The notes under the pieces were generated by a model. It was given only the letters and a program-made list of their open reading frames with translations, made no database searches and had not been told where the DNA came from. Positions 24,547 to 34,900 of a DNA stretch of 64,000 nucleotides are shown here, piece after piece. Both the position numbers and the translations under genes were made by a program. Source of the stretch: Lachnospiraceae bacterium (lineage in GTDB: Bacteria; Bacillota; Clostridia; Lachnospirales; Lachnospiraceae); contig JAFXSQ010000055.1 in NCBI GenBank assembly GCA_017525525.1, positions 1 through 64,000 on the forward strand. Reading direction: 5' to 3'. How positions within the stretch are numbered: the stretch's first letter is position 1; each line of letters begins with the position of its first letter.

Positions 24547-25559
24547 TGACTAATATTGATATAGGTATTGATCTTGGAACCGCTAACACGGTTATATACA
24601 TAAGGGACGCCGGCATAGTTGTGAACCAGCCCTCGGTGGTTGCGTACGAGAACAATGCCGGCAGGAAGCTCATTGCCGTAGGCAACAAGGCAAAGCGCAT
24701 GTTCGGAAGAACCGCAGAAGATATCGGCGTGTGTTACCCCATAGAAAAAGGCGTTATCTCTGAGCTTACGCTTGCAGAGAGGATGCTCAAGGTCTACGTA
24801 AAGGGCGCCGTTGCCAAGCGAAGAATATGGGGGAAGCCCACTGTGTGCGTATGTGTGCCGAGCAAGGCGACCGAGGTTCAGAAGCGCGCTGTTGAGGATG
24901 CTGTTTTAAGGACAGGAGCCAAGAAGGTTTATCTCTTAGAGGAACCCTTTGCGGCAGCGGTAGGGCTCGGAATAGATATCAGCTCAGCCTTCGGCTACAT
25001 GATAGTCGACATAGGCGCCGGAACAACCGACATAGCGGTGGTTTCAAAGGGCGGAATAGAGGCCAGCGCTTCGATAAAGGCGGCCGGCGAAGCATTTGAC
25101 GAGGCTATAATAAAATACATGCGCAACAGGCACAATATGCTTATGGGCCCGACCTCGGCAGAGACTTTAAAGCACGAGATCGGCGCAGTGTACAAAAGAG
25201 AAATGGATGCAACGGGCTTTGCGAAGGGCAAGGAGCTTGTGAGAGGACTTCCGATTAAGACAAAGGTTTCTTCGTCCGAAATAATCGAGGCGACCAAAGA
25301 GGTAAGCGAGCAGATTCTGGAAGCCATAAGAAGTGTTATGGAACAAACCAAGCCCGAGCTTGTGGCAGATATTTCCTCCTTCGGCATACTCTTAGTAGGC
25401 GGAGGAAGCAAGATATACGGCATGGACAAGCTTATTGCGGACAGGATAGGAGTCAAGGTTAAAACCACTGAGAACGCCGAACTGCTTGTGGCAGCCGGCG
25501 CGGGCAAGGCAGGGGCTTATGTCAAGGAGGATGAAGACGATGAGCCGGGAGGTTTTTAA
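24546..25559 (+). CDS. MreB-like bacterial actin
   Basis: 337 residues of the MreB/Mbl actin family: phosphate-1 motif IGIDLGTANTVIYI, then YPIEKGVISE, the VCVPSKATEVQKRAVEDA region, LLEEPFAAAVGLG, phosphate-2 motif VDIGAGTTDIAVV, and adenosine motif LLVGGGSKIYGMDKL. All nucleotide-contacting motifs look intact, so it should bind ATP and polymerise. No mreC, mreD, rodA or pbp genes adjoin it, so it is probably a paralogue, not the housekeeping copy. It overlaps the preceding coiled-coil gene by one base (TGATG). The acidic tail EDEDDEPGGF is unusual. I start at ATG 24546; the in-frame GTG at 24543 is less likely. Confidence 0.85.
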   Translation: MTNIDIGIDLGTANTVIYIRDAGIVVNQPSVVAYENNAGRKLIAVGNKAKRMFGRTAEDIGVCYPIEKGVISELTLAERMLKVYVKGAVAKRRIWGKPTVCVCVPSKATEVQKRAVEDAVLRTGAKKVYLLEEPFAAAVGLGIDISSAFGYMIVDIGAGTTDIAVVSKGGIEASASIKAAGEAFDEAIIKYMRNRHNMLMGPTSAETLKHEIGAVYKREMDATGFAKGKELVRGLPIKTKVSSSEIIEATKEVSEQILEAIRSVMEQTKPELVADISSFGILLVGGGSKIYGMDKLIADRIGVKVKTTENAELLVAAGAGKAGAYVKEDEDDEPGGF

Positions 25560-25562
25560 AGT

Positions 25563-25604
25563 GTTGCTTGCGTGAGCAACGCGGCTATGATAGAATATCA
25601 TAGC
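25563..25604. repeat. Two adjacent palindromes after the MreB-like gene
   Basis: GTTGCT-TGCGTG-AGCAAC (25563-25580) and GCTATGATA-GAA-TATCATAGC (25584-25604, 9-bp perfect stem) follow the stop codon. There is no T run on the plus strand, so a terminator is only partly convincing; on the minus strand no gene would use it. They separate the cytoskeletal run from the butyrate genes and could be RNA-stabilising hairpins or an operator. Confidence 0.5.
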
Positions 25605-25678
25605 TAAAATAAAAAACGATTCTGACGAGTTCTTTAACTCGAAGTATAAATCAAAATTATCAAACGGAGGAAAATGTA

Positions 25679-26875
25679 ATGGCAAAGAAAGTAGTTTTAG
25701 CAGGCGCATGTCGTACTGCAATCGGCACGATGGGTGGCTCACTCTCAACAACTCCCGCTGCACAGCTCGGAGCTATCGTTATCAAGGAGGCACTTAACCG
25801 TGCAGGAGTTGCACCGGAGGCGGTTGACCATGTTTATATGGGCTGCGTTATCCAGGCAGGATTAGGACAGAATGTGGCTCGTCAGGCATCTATTAAGGCA
25901 GGACTTCCGATTGAGGTTCCGGCAGTTACCGTAAATGTAGTCTGCGGTTCAGGTCTTAACTGTGTTAATATGGCTGCTCAGATGATTCAGGCAGGTGATG
26001 CAGATATAGTTGTAGCGGGCGGTATGGAGAATATGTCCATGGCTCCTTACGCCATACCTCAGGGCAGATATGGTTACAGAATGACATGGCCGAGCCAGAG
26101 CAAGGGCGCTTTGATGGATACCATGGTAAATGATGCTCTTTGGGATGCATTCAACGATTATCACATGATTCAGACAGCCGACAATGTAGCAGAGCAGTGG
26201 GGTCTTACAAGAGAGGAGCTCGATGAGTTCTCTGTAAAGAGCCAGGCTAAGGCTTGCGCAGCAAGAGCTGAGGGCAAGTTCAAGAGAGAGATTGTACCGG
26301 TTGAGATTAAGAAGAAGAAGGAGACCGTTGTATTTGATACAGATGAGGGTCCGCGCGAGGGTATCACAGCTGAGAAGCTCGCAGGTATGAGACCTATCAA
26401 TCCGAACGGCTTTGTAACAGCAGGTAACGCATCAGGTATCAACGACGGCGCAGCAGCAGTTGTAGTTATGAGCGAGGAGAAGGCTAAGGAGCTTGGCGTT
26501 AAGCCTATGGCTACCTTCGTTGCAGGCGCTCTTGCAGGCGTTGATCCTTCAATCATGGGTATCGGACCTGTTGCAGCTACCAAGAAGGCTATGGCTAAGG
26601 CTAATTACAAGATCGAGGACTTCGATGTAATCGAGGCTAACGAGGCATTTGCTGCTCAGTCTGTAGCAGTAGGTAAGGACCTTGGCATAGATGTTGATAA
26701 GCAGCTCAATCCGAGAGGCGGCGCTATCGCGCTTGGTCACCCGGTTGGAGCTTCGGGCTGCCGTATCCTTGTTACACTTCTTCACGAGATGGAGGATATG
26801 GACTTAAAGAAGGGTCTTGCTACACTTTGCATCGGCGGCGGTATGGGCTGCGCTACAATAGTTGAGAGAGACTAA
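25679..26875 (+). CDS. thl: Acetyl-CoA acetyltransferase (thiolase)
   Basis: Condenses two acetyl-CoA to acetoacetyl-CoA, first step of butyrate formation. At 398 residues it is a typical biosynthetic thiolase: nucleophilic Cys in [18 protein letters not shown], the [11 protein letters not shown] loop, [12 protein letters not shown], His in [13 protein letters not shown], and the second catalytic Cys in [16 protein letters not shown] lies 9 bases before the ATG. It heads the set crt-hbd-bcd-etfB-etfA. The codon choice (CTT, GCA, GTT, AAG) is very uniform, in keeping with high expression. A 157-bp gap with an inverted repeat separates it from crt, so read-through is uncertain. Confidence 0.96.
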   Translation: MAKKVVLAGACRTAIGTMGGSLSTTPAAQLGAIVIKEALNRAGVAPEAVDHVYMGCVIQAGLGQNVARQASIKAGLPIEVPAVTVNVVCGSGLNCVNMAAQMIQAGDADIVVAGGMENMSMAPYAIPQGRYGYRMTWPSQSKGALMDTMVNDALWDAFNDYHMIQTADNVAEQWGLTREELDEFSVKSQAKACAARAEGKFKREIVPVEIKKKKETVVFDTDEGPREGITAEKLAGMRPINPNGFVTAGNASGINDGAAAVVVMSEEKAKELGVKPMATFVAGALAGVDPSIMGIGPVAATKKAMAKANYKIEDFDVIEANEAFAAQSVAVGKDLGIDVDKQLNPRGGAIALGHPVGASGCRILVTLLHEMEDMDLKKGLATLCIGGGMGCATIVERD

Positions 26876-26892
26876 TATGAATAAATAACATG

Positions 26893-26999
26893 AATGTCAT
26901 TAAACCGGGCTTGATTGTCATCCTGAGCGTAAGCGAAGGATCTTAAAGCAAAAATAAGATTCTTCACTTCGTTCAGAATGACACCGGCTTGATGACATT
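26893..26999. repeat. Dispersed inverted-repeat element, copy 4 (best preserved)
   Basis: AATGTCAT (26893) pairs with ATGACATT (26992). Inside, GTCATCCTGAGCGTAAGCGA plus AGGATCTT (26917-26944) pairs with AAGATTCTTCACTTCG plus TTCAGAATGAC (26956-26982), giving a hairpin of more than 30 bp with a short AAAGCAAAAAT loop. This is the clearest member of the family also at 5073, 13009 and 14497. It lies between thl and crt and could attenuate or stabilise their transcript. Confidence 0.85.
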
Positions 27000-27032
27000 T
27001 GATGCGTTTATAGAACAGTATGGAGGTAAGAT

Positions 27033-27824
27033 ATGGAGTTTATTACTTATGAGCAGGAAGGCTTTGTAGGCGTTGTAACCATCAACCGTCCCCAGGCCTT
27101 GAATGCTTTGAACAGCCAGGTATTGGAGGAGCTTGAAGCTGCCTTTGATGCCATCGACCTTAATACAACCAGAGCGGTTGTGCTTACAGGTGCAGGCGAG
27201 AAGTCCTTTGTCGCAGGCGCAGACATAGGCGAGATGAGCACACTCACCAAGGCTGAGGGTGAGGCTTTCGGTAAGAAGGGCAACGATGTGTTCAGAAAGA
27301 TCGAGACCTTCCCGATACCTGTTATCGCAGCGGTAAACGGCTTTGCTTTAGGCGGCGGCTGCGAGATCAGCATGAGCTGTGATATCAGAATCTGTTCCGA
27401 GAATGCTGTGTTCGGTCAGCCTGAGGTAGGCTTAGGCATCACACCGGGCTTCGGCGGTACTCAGAGACTTGCGCGTCTTGTAAGCCCCGGCATGGCTAAG
27501 CAGCTTATCTACACTGCAAGGAATATCAAGGCAGATGAGGCATTTAGAATCGGTCTTGTCAATGCGGTTTACCCGCTTGAGGAGCTTCTTCCGGCAGCCA
27601 AGAAGATGGCTGCAGGCATCGCTGCCAATGCTCCGATCGCAGTAAGAAATTGCAAGAAGGCTATAAATGACGGACTTCAGGTTGATATCGACCAGGCTAT
27701 TGTTATCGAGGAGAAGCTCTTCGGTGACTGCTTCGAGACAGAAGACCAGAAGGCAGGCATGGGCAACTTCCTTGAGAAGGATAAGGAAAAGAAGCTGAAG
27801 GTAGTACCATTCCAGAATAAGTAA
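27033..27824 (+). CDS. crt: 3-hydroxybutyryl-CoA dehydratase (crotonase)
   Basis: Dehydrates 3-hydroxybutyryl-CoA to crotonyl-CoA. The 263-residue crotonase-fold protein shows the CoA/oxyanion region SFVAGADIGEM, the GFALGGGCEISMSCDIRI segment with one catalytic Glu, and QPEVGLGITPGFGGTQRLARL with the second. Length and motifs are those of clostridial Crt. ATGGAGGT precedes the start. It stands 157 bp after thl and 129 bp before hbd. Confidence 0.95.
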   Translation: MEFITYEQEGFVGVVTINRPQALNALNSQVLEELEAAFDAIDLNTTRAVVLTGAGEKSFVAGADIGEMSTLTKAEGEAFGKKGNDVFRKIETFPIPVIAAVNGFALGGGCEISMSCDIRICSENAVFGQPEVGLGITPGFGGTQRLARLVSPGMAKQLIYTARNIKADEAFRIGLVNAVYPLEELLPAAKKMAAGIAANAPIAVRNCKKAINDGLQVDIDQAIVIEEKLFGDCFETEDQKAGMGNFLEKDKEKKLKVVPFQNK

Positions 27825-27953
27825 ATCGGAATAAGCTTTATAAAAGTACTTGAATAAAAGTAGCTTTCCGAAACAAATAATATAGCACCTATGTGGAACA
27901 AGTATATTATGGAATACCTTTCCAATACAAATAAACTTTAGGAGGAATAACTA

Positions 27954-28793
27954 ATGAAGGTAGGAGTTATCGGTGCGGGAACCATGGGTTCAGGTATCGC
28001 ACAGGCTTTCGCCATGACAGACGGCTACGAGGTTATGCTCTGCGATATCAAACAGGAGTTTGCTGACGGCGGCAAGGCGAAGATTGAAAAGAACATGAAG
28101 TTCCTTGTATCCAAGGAGAAGATCACTCAGGAGAAGGCTGACGAGATCTTAGGCAAGGTTACTACAGGACTTCAGGACATTTGCGGAGATTGCGACCTTA
28201 TAGTAGAGGTTGCTCTCGAGGATCTTGAGATCAAGAAGAACATTTTCAAGTCACTTCAGGGAATAGTAAAGAAGGATTGCATGTTTGCATCCAACACATC
28301 TTCACTTTCCATCACCAAGATCGGTGAGGGACTTGACAGACCTATGATAGGTATGCATTTCTTCAACCCGGCTGACAGAATGAAGCTTGTTGAGGTTATA
28401 AAGGGAGAGAACACTCCTCAGGAGATGGTTGACAAGATCAAGGCTATCGCAACCGAGATCGGCAAGACTCCCGTTGAGGTTAAGGAAGCTCCCGGCTTTG
28501 TTGTAAACAGGATCCTTATCCCGATGATCAACGAGGCAATAAATGTACTCGATGCAGGTACAGCTTCTGCTGAGGATATCGATGTTGCTATGCAGCTCGG
28601 TGCATCTCACCCGATGGGACCGCTTCACTTAGGAGATCTTATCGGACTTGATATCTGCCTTGCTATTATGGAGGTTCTTCATAAGGAAACAGGCGATGAC
28701 AAGTATGCTCCGGCACCGCTCTTAAAGAAGATGGTTGAGGAGAAGAAGCTCGGCAAGAAGACCGGTGTAGGATTCTTTGACTACAGCAAGTAA
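27954..28793 (+). CDS. hbd: 3-hydroxybutyryl-CoA dehydrogenase
   Basis: Reduces acetoacetyl-CoA to 3-hydroxybutyryl-CoA with NAD(P)H. The 279-residue protein starts with the Rossmann motif [16 protein letters not shown]. It carries the catalytic His in [17 protein letters not shown] with the Glu-containing VEVIKG segment, and the [12 protein letters not shown] and [14 protein letters not shown]-terminal helices. TTAGGAGG lies upstream. Only 20 bp separate it from bcd. The 129-bp leader upstream shows no recognisable Rex-type operator (no TTGTTAA-N4-TTAACAA). Confidence 0.96.
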   Translation: MKVGVIGAGTMGSGIAQAFAMTDGYEVMLCDIKQEFADGGKAKIEKNMKFLVSKEKITQEKADEILGKVTTGLQDICGDCDLIVEVALEDLEIKKNIFKSLQGIVKKDCMFASNTSSLSITKIGEGLDRPMIGMHFFNPADRMKLVEVIKGENTPQEMVDKIKAIATEIGKTPVEVKEAPGFVVNRILIPMINEAINVLDAGTASAEDIDVAMQLGASHPMGPLHLGDLIGLDICLAIMEVLHKETGDDKYAPAPLLKKMVEEKKLGKKTGVGFFDYSK

Positions 28794-28813
28794 TAAAATG
28801 GAGGAAATAAATA

Positions 28814-29980
28814 ATGAATTTCGGCTTGGAAAAAAAGTATGAAATGGCGCAGACACTCTTCAGAGAGTTTGCGGAGAACGAAGTAAAGCCTCTTGCTCAG
28901 GAAGTTGACGAGACAGAGAAGTTCCCTCGTGAGACAGTTGACAAGATGGCTAAGTACGGCTTCCTCGGTATCCCGATCCCGAAGGAGTACGGCGGACAGG
29001 GCTGCGATCCCTTAACCTATGTTATGTGTGTTGAGGAGCTCTCTAAGGTATGCGGTACCACAGGCGTTATCGTATCTGCACACACATCACTTTGTGCAGA
29101 TCCTATCCAGACCTACGGTACAGAGGAGCAAAAGCAGAAGTATCTCGTACCTCTTGCAAAGGGTGAGAAGCTCGGTGCATTCGGTCTTACAGAGCCCGGT
29201 GCAGGTACAGACGCTCAGGGCCAGCAGACAAAGGCTGTTCTTGACGGAGACGAGTGGGTACTTAACGGTTCAAAGTGCTTCATCACCAACGGTAAGGAAG
29301 CTGATATCTATATCGTTATCGCCGTTACAGGTACAGTTGAGAAGCGCGGCAAGAAGATGAAGGAGATCTCTGCATTTATCGTAGAGAAGGGCACACCCGG
29401 ATTTACCTTCGGTACGAAGGAGAACAAGATGGGTATCCGCGGTTCATCAACCTACGAGCTTATATTCCAGGATTGCAGGATCCCGAAGGACAACCTCCTC
29501 GGACAGAAGGGCAAGGGCTTTAATATAGCAATGCATACTCTTGACGGCGGTCGTATCGGTATCGCTGCTCAGGCTCTCGGACTTGCAGAGGGTGCTCTTG
29601 AGAGAACCATCGCTTATGTTAAGGAGAGAAAGCAGTTCGGTCGTTCGATCGCTCAGTTCCAGAATACACAGTTCCAGCTTGCTGATATGGCTACCAAGGT
29701 AGAGGCTGCAAAGCTCCTTGTATACAAGGCTGCCATGGCTAAGGCTCAGTATCAGAAGGACGGAAAGACCTCTTACTCAGTAGAGGCAGCTATGGCTAAG
29801 CTTGCCGCTGCGGAAATCGCAATGGAAGTTACAACCAAGGCTGTTCAGCTTCACGGCGGTTACGGCTACATTCGCGAGTATGATGTAGAGCGTATGATGA
29901 GAGATGCGAAGATCACCGAGATCTACGAGGGTACCTCAGAGGTACAGCGTATGGTAATCTCCGCCAACATTTTAAAGTAG
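28814..29980 (+). CDS. bcd: Butyryl-CoA dehydrogenase
   Basis: FAD enzyme that reduces crotonyl-CoA to butyryl-CoA. With EtfA/EtfB it forms the electron-bifurcating complex that couples this reduction to ferredoxin reduction by NADH. 388 residues. Acyl-CoA dehydrogenase signatures are [45 protein letters not shown], and [23 protein letters not shown]. The catalytic Glu lies in [11 protein letters not shown]. The etfB start is 10 bp downstream, so the three genes are surely one transcript. Confidence 0.96.
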   Translation: MNFGLEKKYEMAQTLFREFAENEVKPLAQEVDETEKFPRETVDKMAKYGFLGIPIPKEYGGQGCDPLTYVMCVEELSKVCGTTGVIVSAHTSLCADPIQTYGTEEQKQKYLVPLAKGEKLGAFGLTEPGAGTDAQGQQTKAVLDGDEWVLNGSKCFITNGKEADIYIVIAVTGTVEKRGKKMKEISAFIVEKGTPGFTFGTKENKMGIRGSSTYELIFQDCRIPKDNLLGQKGKGFNIAMHTLDGGRIGIAAQALGLAEGALERTIAYVKERKQFGRSIAQFQNTQFQLADMATKVEAAKLLVYKAAMAKAQYQKDGKTSYSVEAAMAKLAAAEIAMEVTTKAVQLHGGYGYIREYDVERMMRDAKITEIYEGTSEVQRMVISANILK

Positions 29981-29990
29981 GAGGTACGAC

Positions 29991-30773
29991 ATGAAGGTTA
30001 TAGTTTGTGTAAAGCAGGTACCGGATACAAAGGGCGGAGTTCAGTTCAACCCGGACGGTACACTTAACAGAGCAGCGATGCTTACCATCATGAATCCGGA
30101 TGATAAGGCCGGACTTGAGGCAGCGCTTCGCTTAAAGGATCAGTACGGTGCAGAGGTTACCGTTATCACCATGGGTCTTCCGAAGGCTGAGGATGTTCTT
30201 CGTGAGGCTATGGCTATGGGTGCCGATAAGGGTATCCTTGTTACAGACCGTGTACTCGGCGGTGCCGACACATGGGCAACATCAACAACACTTGCAGGTG
30301 CCATAAGGAACCTCGAGTATGATCTTATAATCACAGGTCGTCAGGCTATCGACGGTGATACAGCTCAGGTTGGACCTCAGATAGCTGAGCACTTAGGACT
30401 TCCTGTTATATCCTATGCTGAGGAGATCAAGATCGACGGCGACTCTGTAGTCGTTAAGCGTCAGTATGAGGACAGATATCACATGGTTAAGGCTAAGATG
30501 CCTGCTCTTATAACAGCTCTTTCAGAGCTCAATGATCCCCGTTACATGACACCGGGCGGTATCTTCGATGCGCTTGATGCCGAGATCACAACCTGGGGCA
30601 GAGCAAACCTTGTAGATGTAGATGATTCAAATCTCGGACTTAAGGGTTCACCCACCAAGATCGCTAAGGCTTCCGATAAGGTAAGAAAGGGAAGCGGCGA
30701 GAAGGTTAACTTAGATGCTGAAGAGTCAGTAGCTTACTTGGTAGGCAAGCTTAAGGATAAGCATATCGTATAA
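29991..30773 (+). CDS. etfB: Electron transfer flavoprotein subunit beta
   Basis: Beta subunit of the Bcd-associated bifurcating flavoprotein. 260 residues. Family landmarks: start MKVIVCVKQVPDTKGGVQFN, NPDDKAGLEAALRLKD, a flavin/NAD-contacting ADTWATSTTLAGAI region, and the ETF signature around IITGRQAIDGDTAQVGPQ. GGAGGTACGAC precedes the ATG. Placed between bcd and etfA in the usual order. Confidence 0.96.
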   Translation: MKVIVCVKQVPDTKGGVQFNPDGTLNRAAMLTIMNPDDKAGLEAALRLKDQYGAEVTVITMGLPKAEDVLREAMAMGADKGILVTDRVLGGADTWATSTTLAGAIRNLEYDLIITGRQAIDGDTAQVGPQIAEHLGLPVISYAEEIKIDGDSVVVKRQYEDRYHMVKAKMPALITALSELNDPRYMTPGGIFDALDAEITTWGRANLVDVDDSNLGLKGSPTKIAKASDKVRKGSGEKVNLDAEESVAYLVGKLKDKHIV

Positions 30774-30793
30774 GTAAGAAAGGAATAGTGAAA

Positions 30794-31840
30794 ATGGGAT
30801 TAGAAGAATATAAGGGCGTCTATGTCTTTGCTCAGCAGGTTGACAACAAGTTAAGCGGCATCGCTTTCGAGCTTCTGGGCAAGGCTAAGGACCTCGCAAA
30901 GGATTTGGATACAGATGTGACAGCAGTTCTTCTCGGTAAGGATGTAAAGAGCCTTGCTGACGAGCTCGCTGCATACGGTGCGGACAAGGTTATCGTAGTT
31001 GATGATCCCGCACTCGAGACTTACAGAACAGAGCCTTATGCACATGCTCTTGCTTCTGTTATCAACGAGTACAAGCCTGACATCATGCTTGTAGGTGCTA
31101 CAGCTATCGGCCGTGACCTCGGCCCGACAGTTTCGGCAAGAGTTGCTACAGGTCTTACAGCAGACTGTACACAGCTTGATATCGGTGACTTCCCGATGGT
31201 TGCTATCCCCGGTCAGGAGCAGAAGCATAAGCAGCTTCTTATGACTCGTCCTGCATTCGGCGGTAACACAATAGCTACCATCGCATGCCCGGACAACAGA
31301 CCTCAGATGGCTACCGTTCGTCCCGGCGTTATGCAGAAGATTGACAAGATTGAGGGCGCTAAGGCGCAGATCATAGAGTTCAACCCCGGCTTTGAGGAGA
31401 ACAACCGTTATGTTGAGATCCTTGAGGTTGTTAAGGCAGTTAGCGACACAGTTGATATCATGGATGCTAAGATCCTTGTATCAGGCGGACGTGGAGTAGG
31501 AAGCCCCGAGAACTTCAAGATCCTTGAGGATCTTGCAGAGGTACTCGGCGGTCAGGTAAGCTGCTCTCGTGCGGTTGTTGACTCAGGCTGGAAGCCGAAG
31601 GATCTCCAGGTTGGTCAGACCGGTAAGACAGTCAGACCGAACGTATACTTTGCAATCGGTATCTCAGGTGCTATCCAGCACGTTGCAGGTATGGAGGAGT
31701 CAGATCTTATCATCGCAATTAACAAGGATGAGGATGCTCCGATCTTCGATGTAGCCGACTACGGTGTAGTAGGTGATCTTAACAAGATCGTTCCCGCACT
31801 CACAGCTGCACTTAAGGCTGAGCTTGCTAAGAAGGACTGA
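30794..31840 (+). CDS. etfA: Electron transfer flavoprotein subunit alpha
   Basis: Alpha subunit, about 348 residues. It carries an N-terminal domain (GVYVFAQQVDNKLSGIAFEL) and the FAD-binding C-terminal domain with VSGGRGVGSPENFKILEDLA, GCSRA-like SCSRAVVDSGW, VGQTGKTVRPNVYFAIGISGAIQHVAGM and IAINKDEDAPIFDVADYGVVGD. I start at ATG 30794, 9 bases after AGAAAGGA; the in-frame GTG at 30788 is too near that site. It ends the butyrate cluster, with a clear terminator 21 bp after the stop. No butyrate kinase or CoA-transferase gene is in the window. Confidence 0.96.
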   Translation: MGLEEYKGVYVFAQQVDNKLSGIAFELLGKAKDLAKDLDTDVTAVLLGKDVKSLADELAAYGADKVIVVDDPALETYRTEPYAHALASVINEYKPDIMLVGATAIGRDLGPTVSARVATGLTADCTQLDIGDFPMVAIPGQEQKHKQLLMTRPAFGGNTIATIACPDNRPQMATVRPGVMQKIDKIEGAKAQIIEFNPGFEENNRYVEILEVVKAVSDTVDIMDAKILVSGGRGVGSPENFKILEDLAEVLGGQVSCSRAVVDSGWKPKDLQVGQTGKTVRPNVYFAIGISGAIQHVAGMEESDLIIAINKDEDAPIFDVADYGVVGDLNKIVPALTAALKAELAKKD

Positions 31841-31860
31841 TAAGATAATATAGATTTTTT

Positions 31861-31904
31861 AAAATACCCGGATCACCTTATTTGAGGTAATTCGGGTATT
31901 TTTT
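31861..31904 (+). terminator. Intrinsic terminator of the butyrate operon
   Basis: AAAATACCCG (31861-31870) pairs with CGGGTATTTT (31893-31902), with an inner ACCT/AGGT pairing, followed by TT. Classic stem plus U-tract just after etfA. Confidence 0.85.
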
Positions 31905-31919
31905 GTGCACTTGTAATAA

Positions 31920-31948
31920 TTGAACGTGGGCTTCTTATGTGGTAAAAT
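31920..31948 (+). promoter_or_regulatory. Promoter of the surface-protein genes
   Basis: TTGAAC (31920-31925), 17-bp spacer, TAAAAT (31943-31948), preceding the secreted protein gene at 31998. It lies directly after the butyrate terminator, marking a new transcription unit. Confidence 0.6.
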
Positions 31949-31997
31949 ATATGTTAGTTTTTGCAAGTTTTAGGTTATTCATGAAAGGATTGTAAAT

Positions 31998-34900
31998 ATG
32001 GGGAAAAGGATAATCAGTCTGATAATTACTGTTGCGCTTGTGATAGCGTTCCTGCCGGTTGGATTGCCGGTCAGAGCAGATGGGGAGCATATAATCGACG
32101 GCTCAACATATACAGCGTGGACTAACAGCAAGGAAATGCCGGCCCAAGGAGGTTACTATTACCTTGATACAGATGTGCAGCTTGACGAGTCATGGACTAC
32201 GGTGGGCACGGTAAATCTTTGCCTTCATGGTCATACAGTCAAGCTTAAAAAGAATGTGGTTGAGCGTCCGATAATCACCATACCTGCCGGAAGTGAGCTG
32301 ACAATACGTGACGAGGACAATACCGGAACGGTAACCGGAGGTCTCGGTGCAGAAAATATAAGGGTTTACGGTATATTCAATTTCTACGGCGGAACCATAA
32401 GCGACAGTTCTCTTGCGGGAATCGATGTACAGTCGGGCGGTGTGGCAAACATGTACTGGGGTGTGACTTCCGATAATCAATTCGGAGTATATGTCGATAA
32501 CGGCGGAAAACTCAATCTCTTCGATGGTGTTATCACACGCAATGAAAACTCCGGAGTTGTTGTAGGAACCAAGAGCGCTTTATCTTTAAAAGCTACATGT
32601 ATTATGTACGGTGGAGAAATTATCAATAACACTGCGAAAGTTGGTGGTGGCGGAGTAAGAGTTAGTCAAGGCCACTTCACATTGAAGGGCGGAGAGATAA
32701 CCGGTAATATAAGCCAGAATGATTCTCGCGGAGGCGGAATCCTTGGTTCCGACAGTGTCAATATATCCGGATCGGCAAATGTATATGGCAATACAAATTC
32801 AAAAGGTGAACCGGATAATCTGTACTTAGAAGATGCGGGCACTGTACATATTACAGGTCCCGTCTCGAACACAAAGAAGATTGGTGTAGCCATGTCGGAT
32901 GTGATCGGAACCTTCGCCTTCCTCTGGAATGATTATAATGAGGGTAAGGATCCGGCGGACTACTTTGAAAGTGACACTCCGGGATATTTCATTACAGCAG
33001 ATGAGTTAGGCTGGGTTAATATAAATGCTCCGGCGCATGAGCATAGCGACGGACTGGTATTTGAGGATATGTGGCCTTATGACAACTGTCTTCCGACCTA
33101 TTCGGGAAGCTATTTCCTGACTGAGGATGTGTCTTTGGGAACTTCAGGATGGGAGGTTCCGAGAAATGCGGACATTTCCATCTGTCTGTGTGGACATTCC
33201 ATTACCGGTAGCGGAAGCAGCAAATCCTCAAACCCTTCGGTTATCAAGGTGCAGGAGGGTGCAACTCTTAGGATATATGATGACAGTGATCAGGGAATGA
33301 TTACACAGACACATATCAGTAATAGAAGATACGGTCCGGGAATAATCATTGACAACGGAAGCTTCTACCTGTACGGTGGTCAGATCACAGGAATTAAAGC
33401 AACGGGTCCCTCGAATACAAACGGTGGTGCCGTAAGCATTATCAACGGAGGCAAATGTTACCTGTACGGCGGAAGCATTACAAATAATACTACAAGCAGC
33501 AGCAGAAACGGTGGTGGTGCCTATGTAGGAAGCGGTGAGCTGCATGTGAACGGTAAAACCGTTGTCACCCGTAACACTAAGGGTGGCGGTGCATGGAAGG
33601 ATGGAACCTTCCCTAACGGAGTTCCGAACAATATATATCTTACTGAAGGTCAGAAGGTTATCGTTGACGATACTATGTCCAATACAACTCCGATAGCCGT
33701 ATGTCTTGAGGGCGGTGATGGTGTCATCACCTCGGGTTACACGGAAAAGGGCAACAGCGAGGCTTATATCAACACACGTTTTACAAGCGATATGGGTTAT
33801 GACTTAAGGCTCAATGATGCAGGTGAGATAGAGCTCTATGTGGATATTTTAGACGAGTCGGTTGAGCTTGATCAGACAAGCCTTACTCTTGAGTACGGAG
33901 GTCCTTCGGCACAGCTTACTGCAACCGTGCTTCCTGAGAATGCAACAAATAAGAATGTATCATGGAGCAGCAGTGACGAAAGTGTTGCTGTAGTTGACAG
34001 CAACGGTAAGGTAAGTGCGGTGGACGGTGGTACCGCAGTTATCACCGTTAAGACAACGAATGGCAATACAGCAACCTGCGATGTTACCGTCAACGGTCAT
34101 GCGCCGGTGCACACGCATTCATACACAGCAACCGTAACTAAAGCGGCTACATGTATATCGACGGGTATTATGACATATACCTGTGAATGCGGCGATTATT
34201 ACACAGAAACAATACCGAAAAAAACTCATACATATACTTCACATGATGATGAGCCCGCAACCTGCCTGAAGGAAGGCGTAAGAAGATATACATGTTCGGT
34301 ATGCGGATATTCTTATACCGAGATTATACCCGTAAAGGCGCATACACTTACGGCGCATGCGGCTAAGGAGCCGACATGTACCGAGGACGGGCTTATCGCT
34401 TATTGGACCTGTAATGTGTGCGGAAAGTTCTTCAAGGATAAGAATGCCAAGTCCGAGATAACCGAAGAGGAAACGGTAGTAAAGGCTTTGGGACATGACC
34501 TGAAAATTCATGAGGAGGTTCCCGCAACCTGCTACTCGGAGGGAAGCTCAGTCTATTGGATATGCGACAGATGCGGCAAGATATTTGCGGATGACATGGC
34601 TGAGAATGAGGCTAAGGAAGAGGATTTTGTGATAGCCAAGACACCTCACACACTGGTACATCTTGAAGAAAGAGAGCCGACCTGTACGGAGGACGGCAAT
34701 ATAGACTGCTGGAGCTGTAAGGTCTGCGCAAAGAACTTCAGCGATGAGAATGGAATGAACGAGCTGAAGGAAAAGGATGCCATAAAGAAGGCTTCAGGTC
34801 ATGATATGACCGAGATAATGGGTTCTGATGCAACCTGCAGGGACGAAGGGCAAAAAACATATTACATATGTGATTTCTGTAAAAAGAGCTTCTATGATGC

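Noticed and set aside
24546..25559. Call as DnaK/Hsp70 or ParM
   Set aside because: Length of about 337 residues and the IDLGTANT, DIGAGTTDIAV and GGGSKIYGMD motifs fit MreB; Hsp70 C-terminal domains are absent.
27825..27953. Rex operator upstream of hbd
   Set aside because: No TTGTTAA-N4-TTAACAA palindrome or close variant was found in this leader or before thl.
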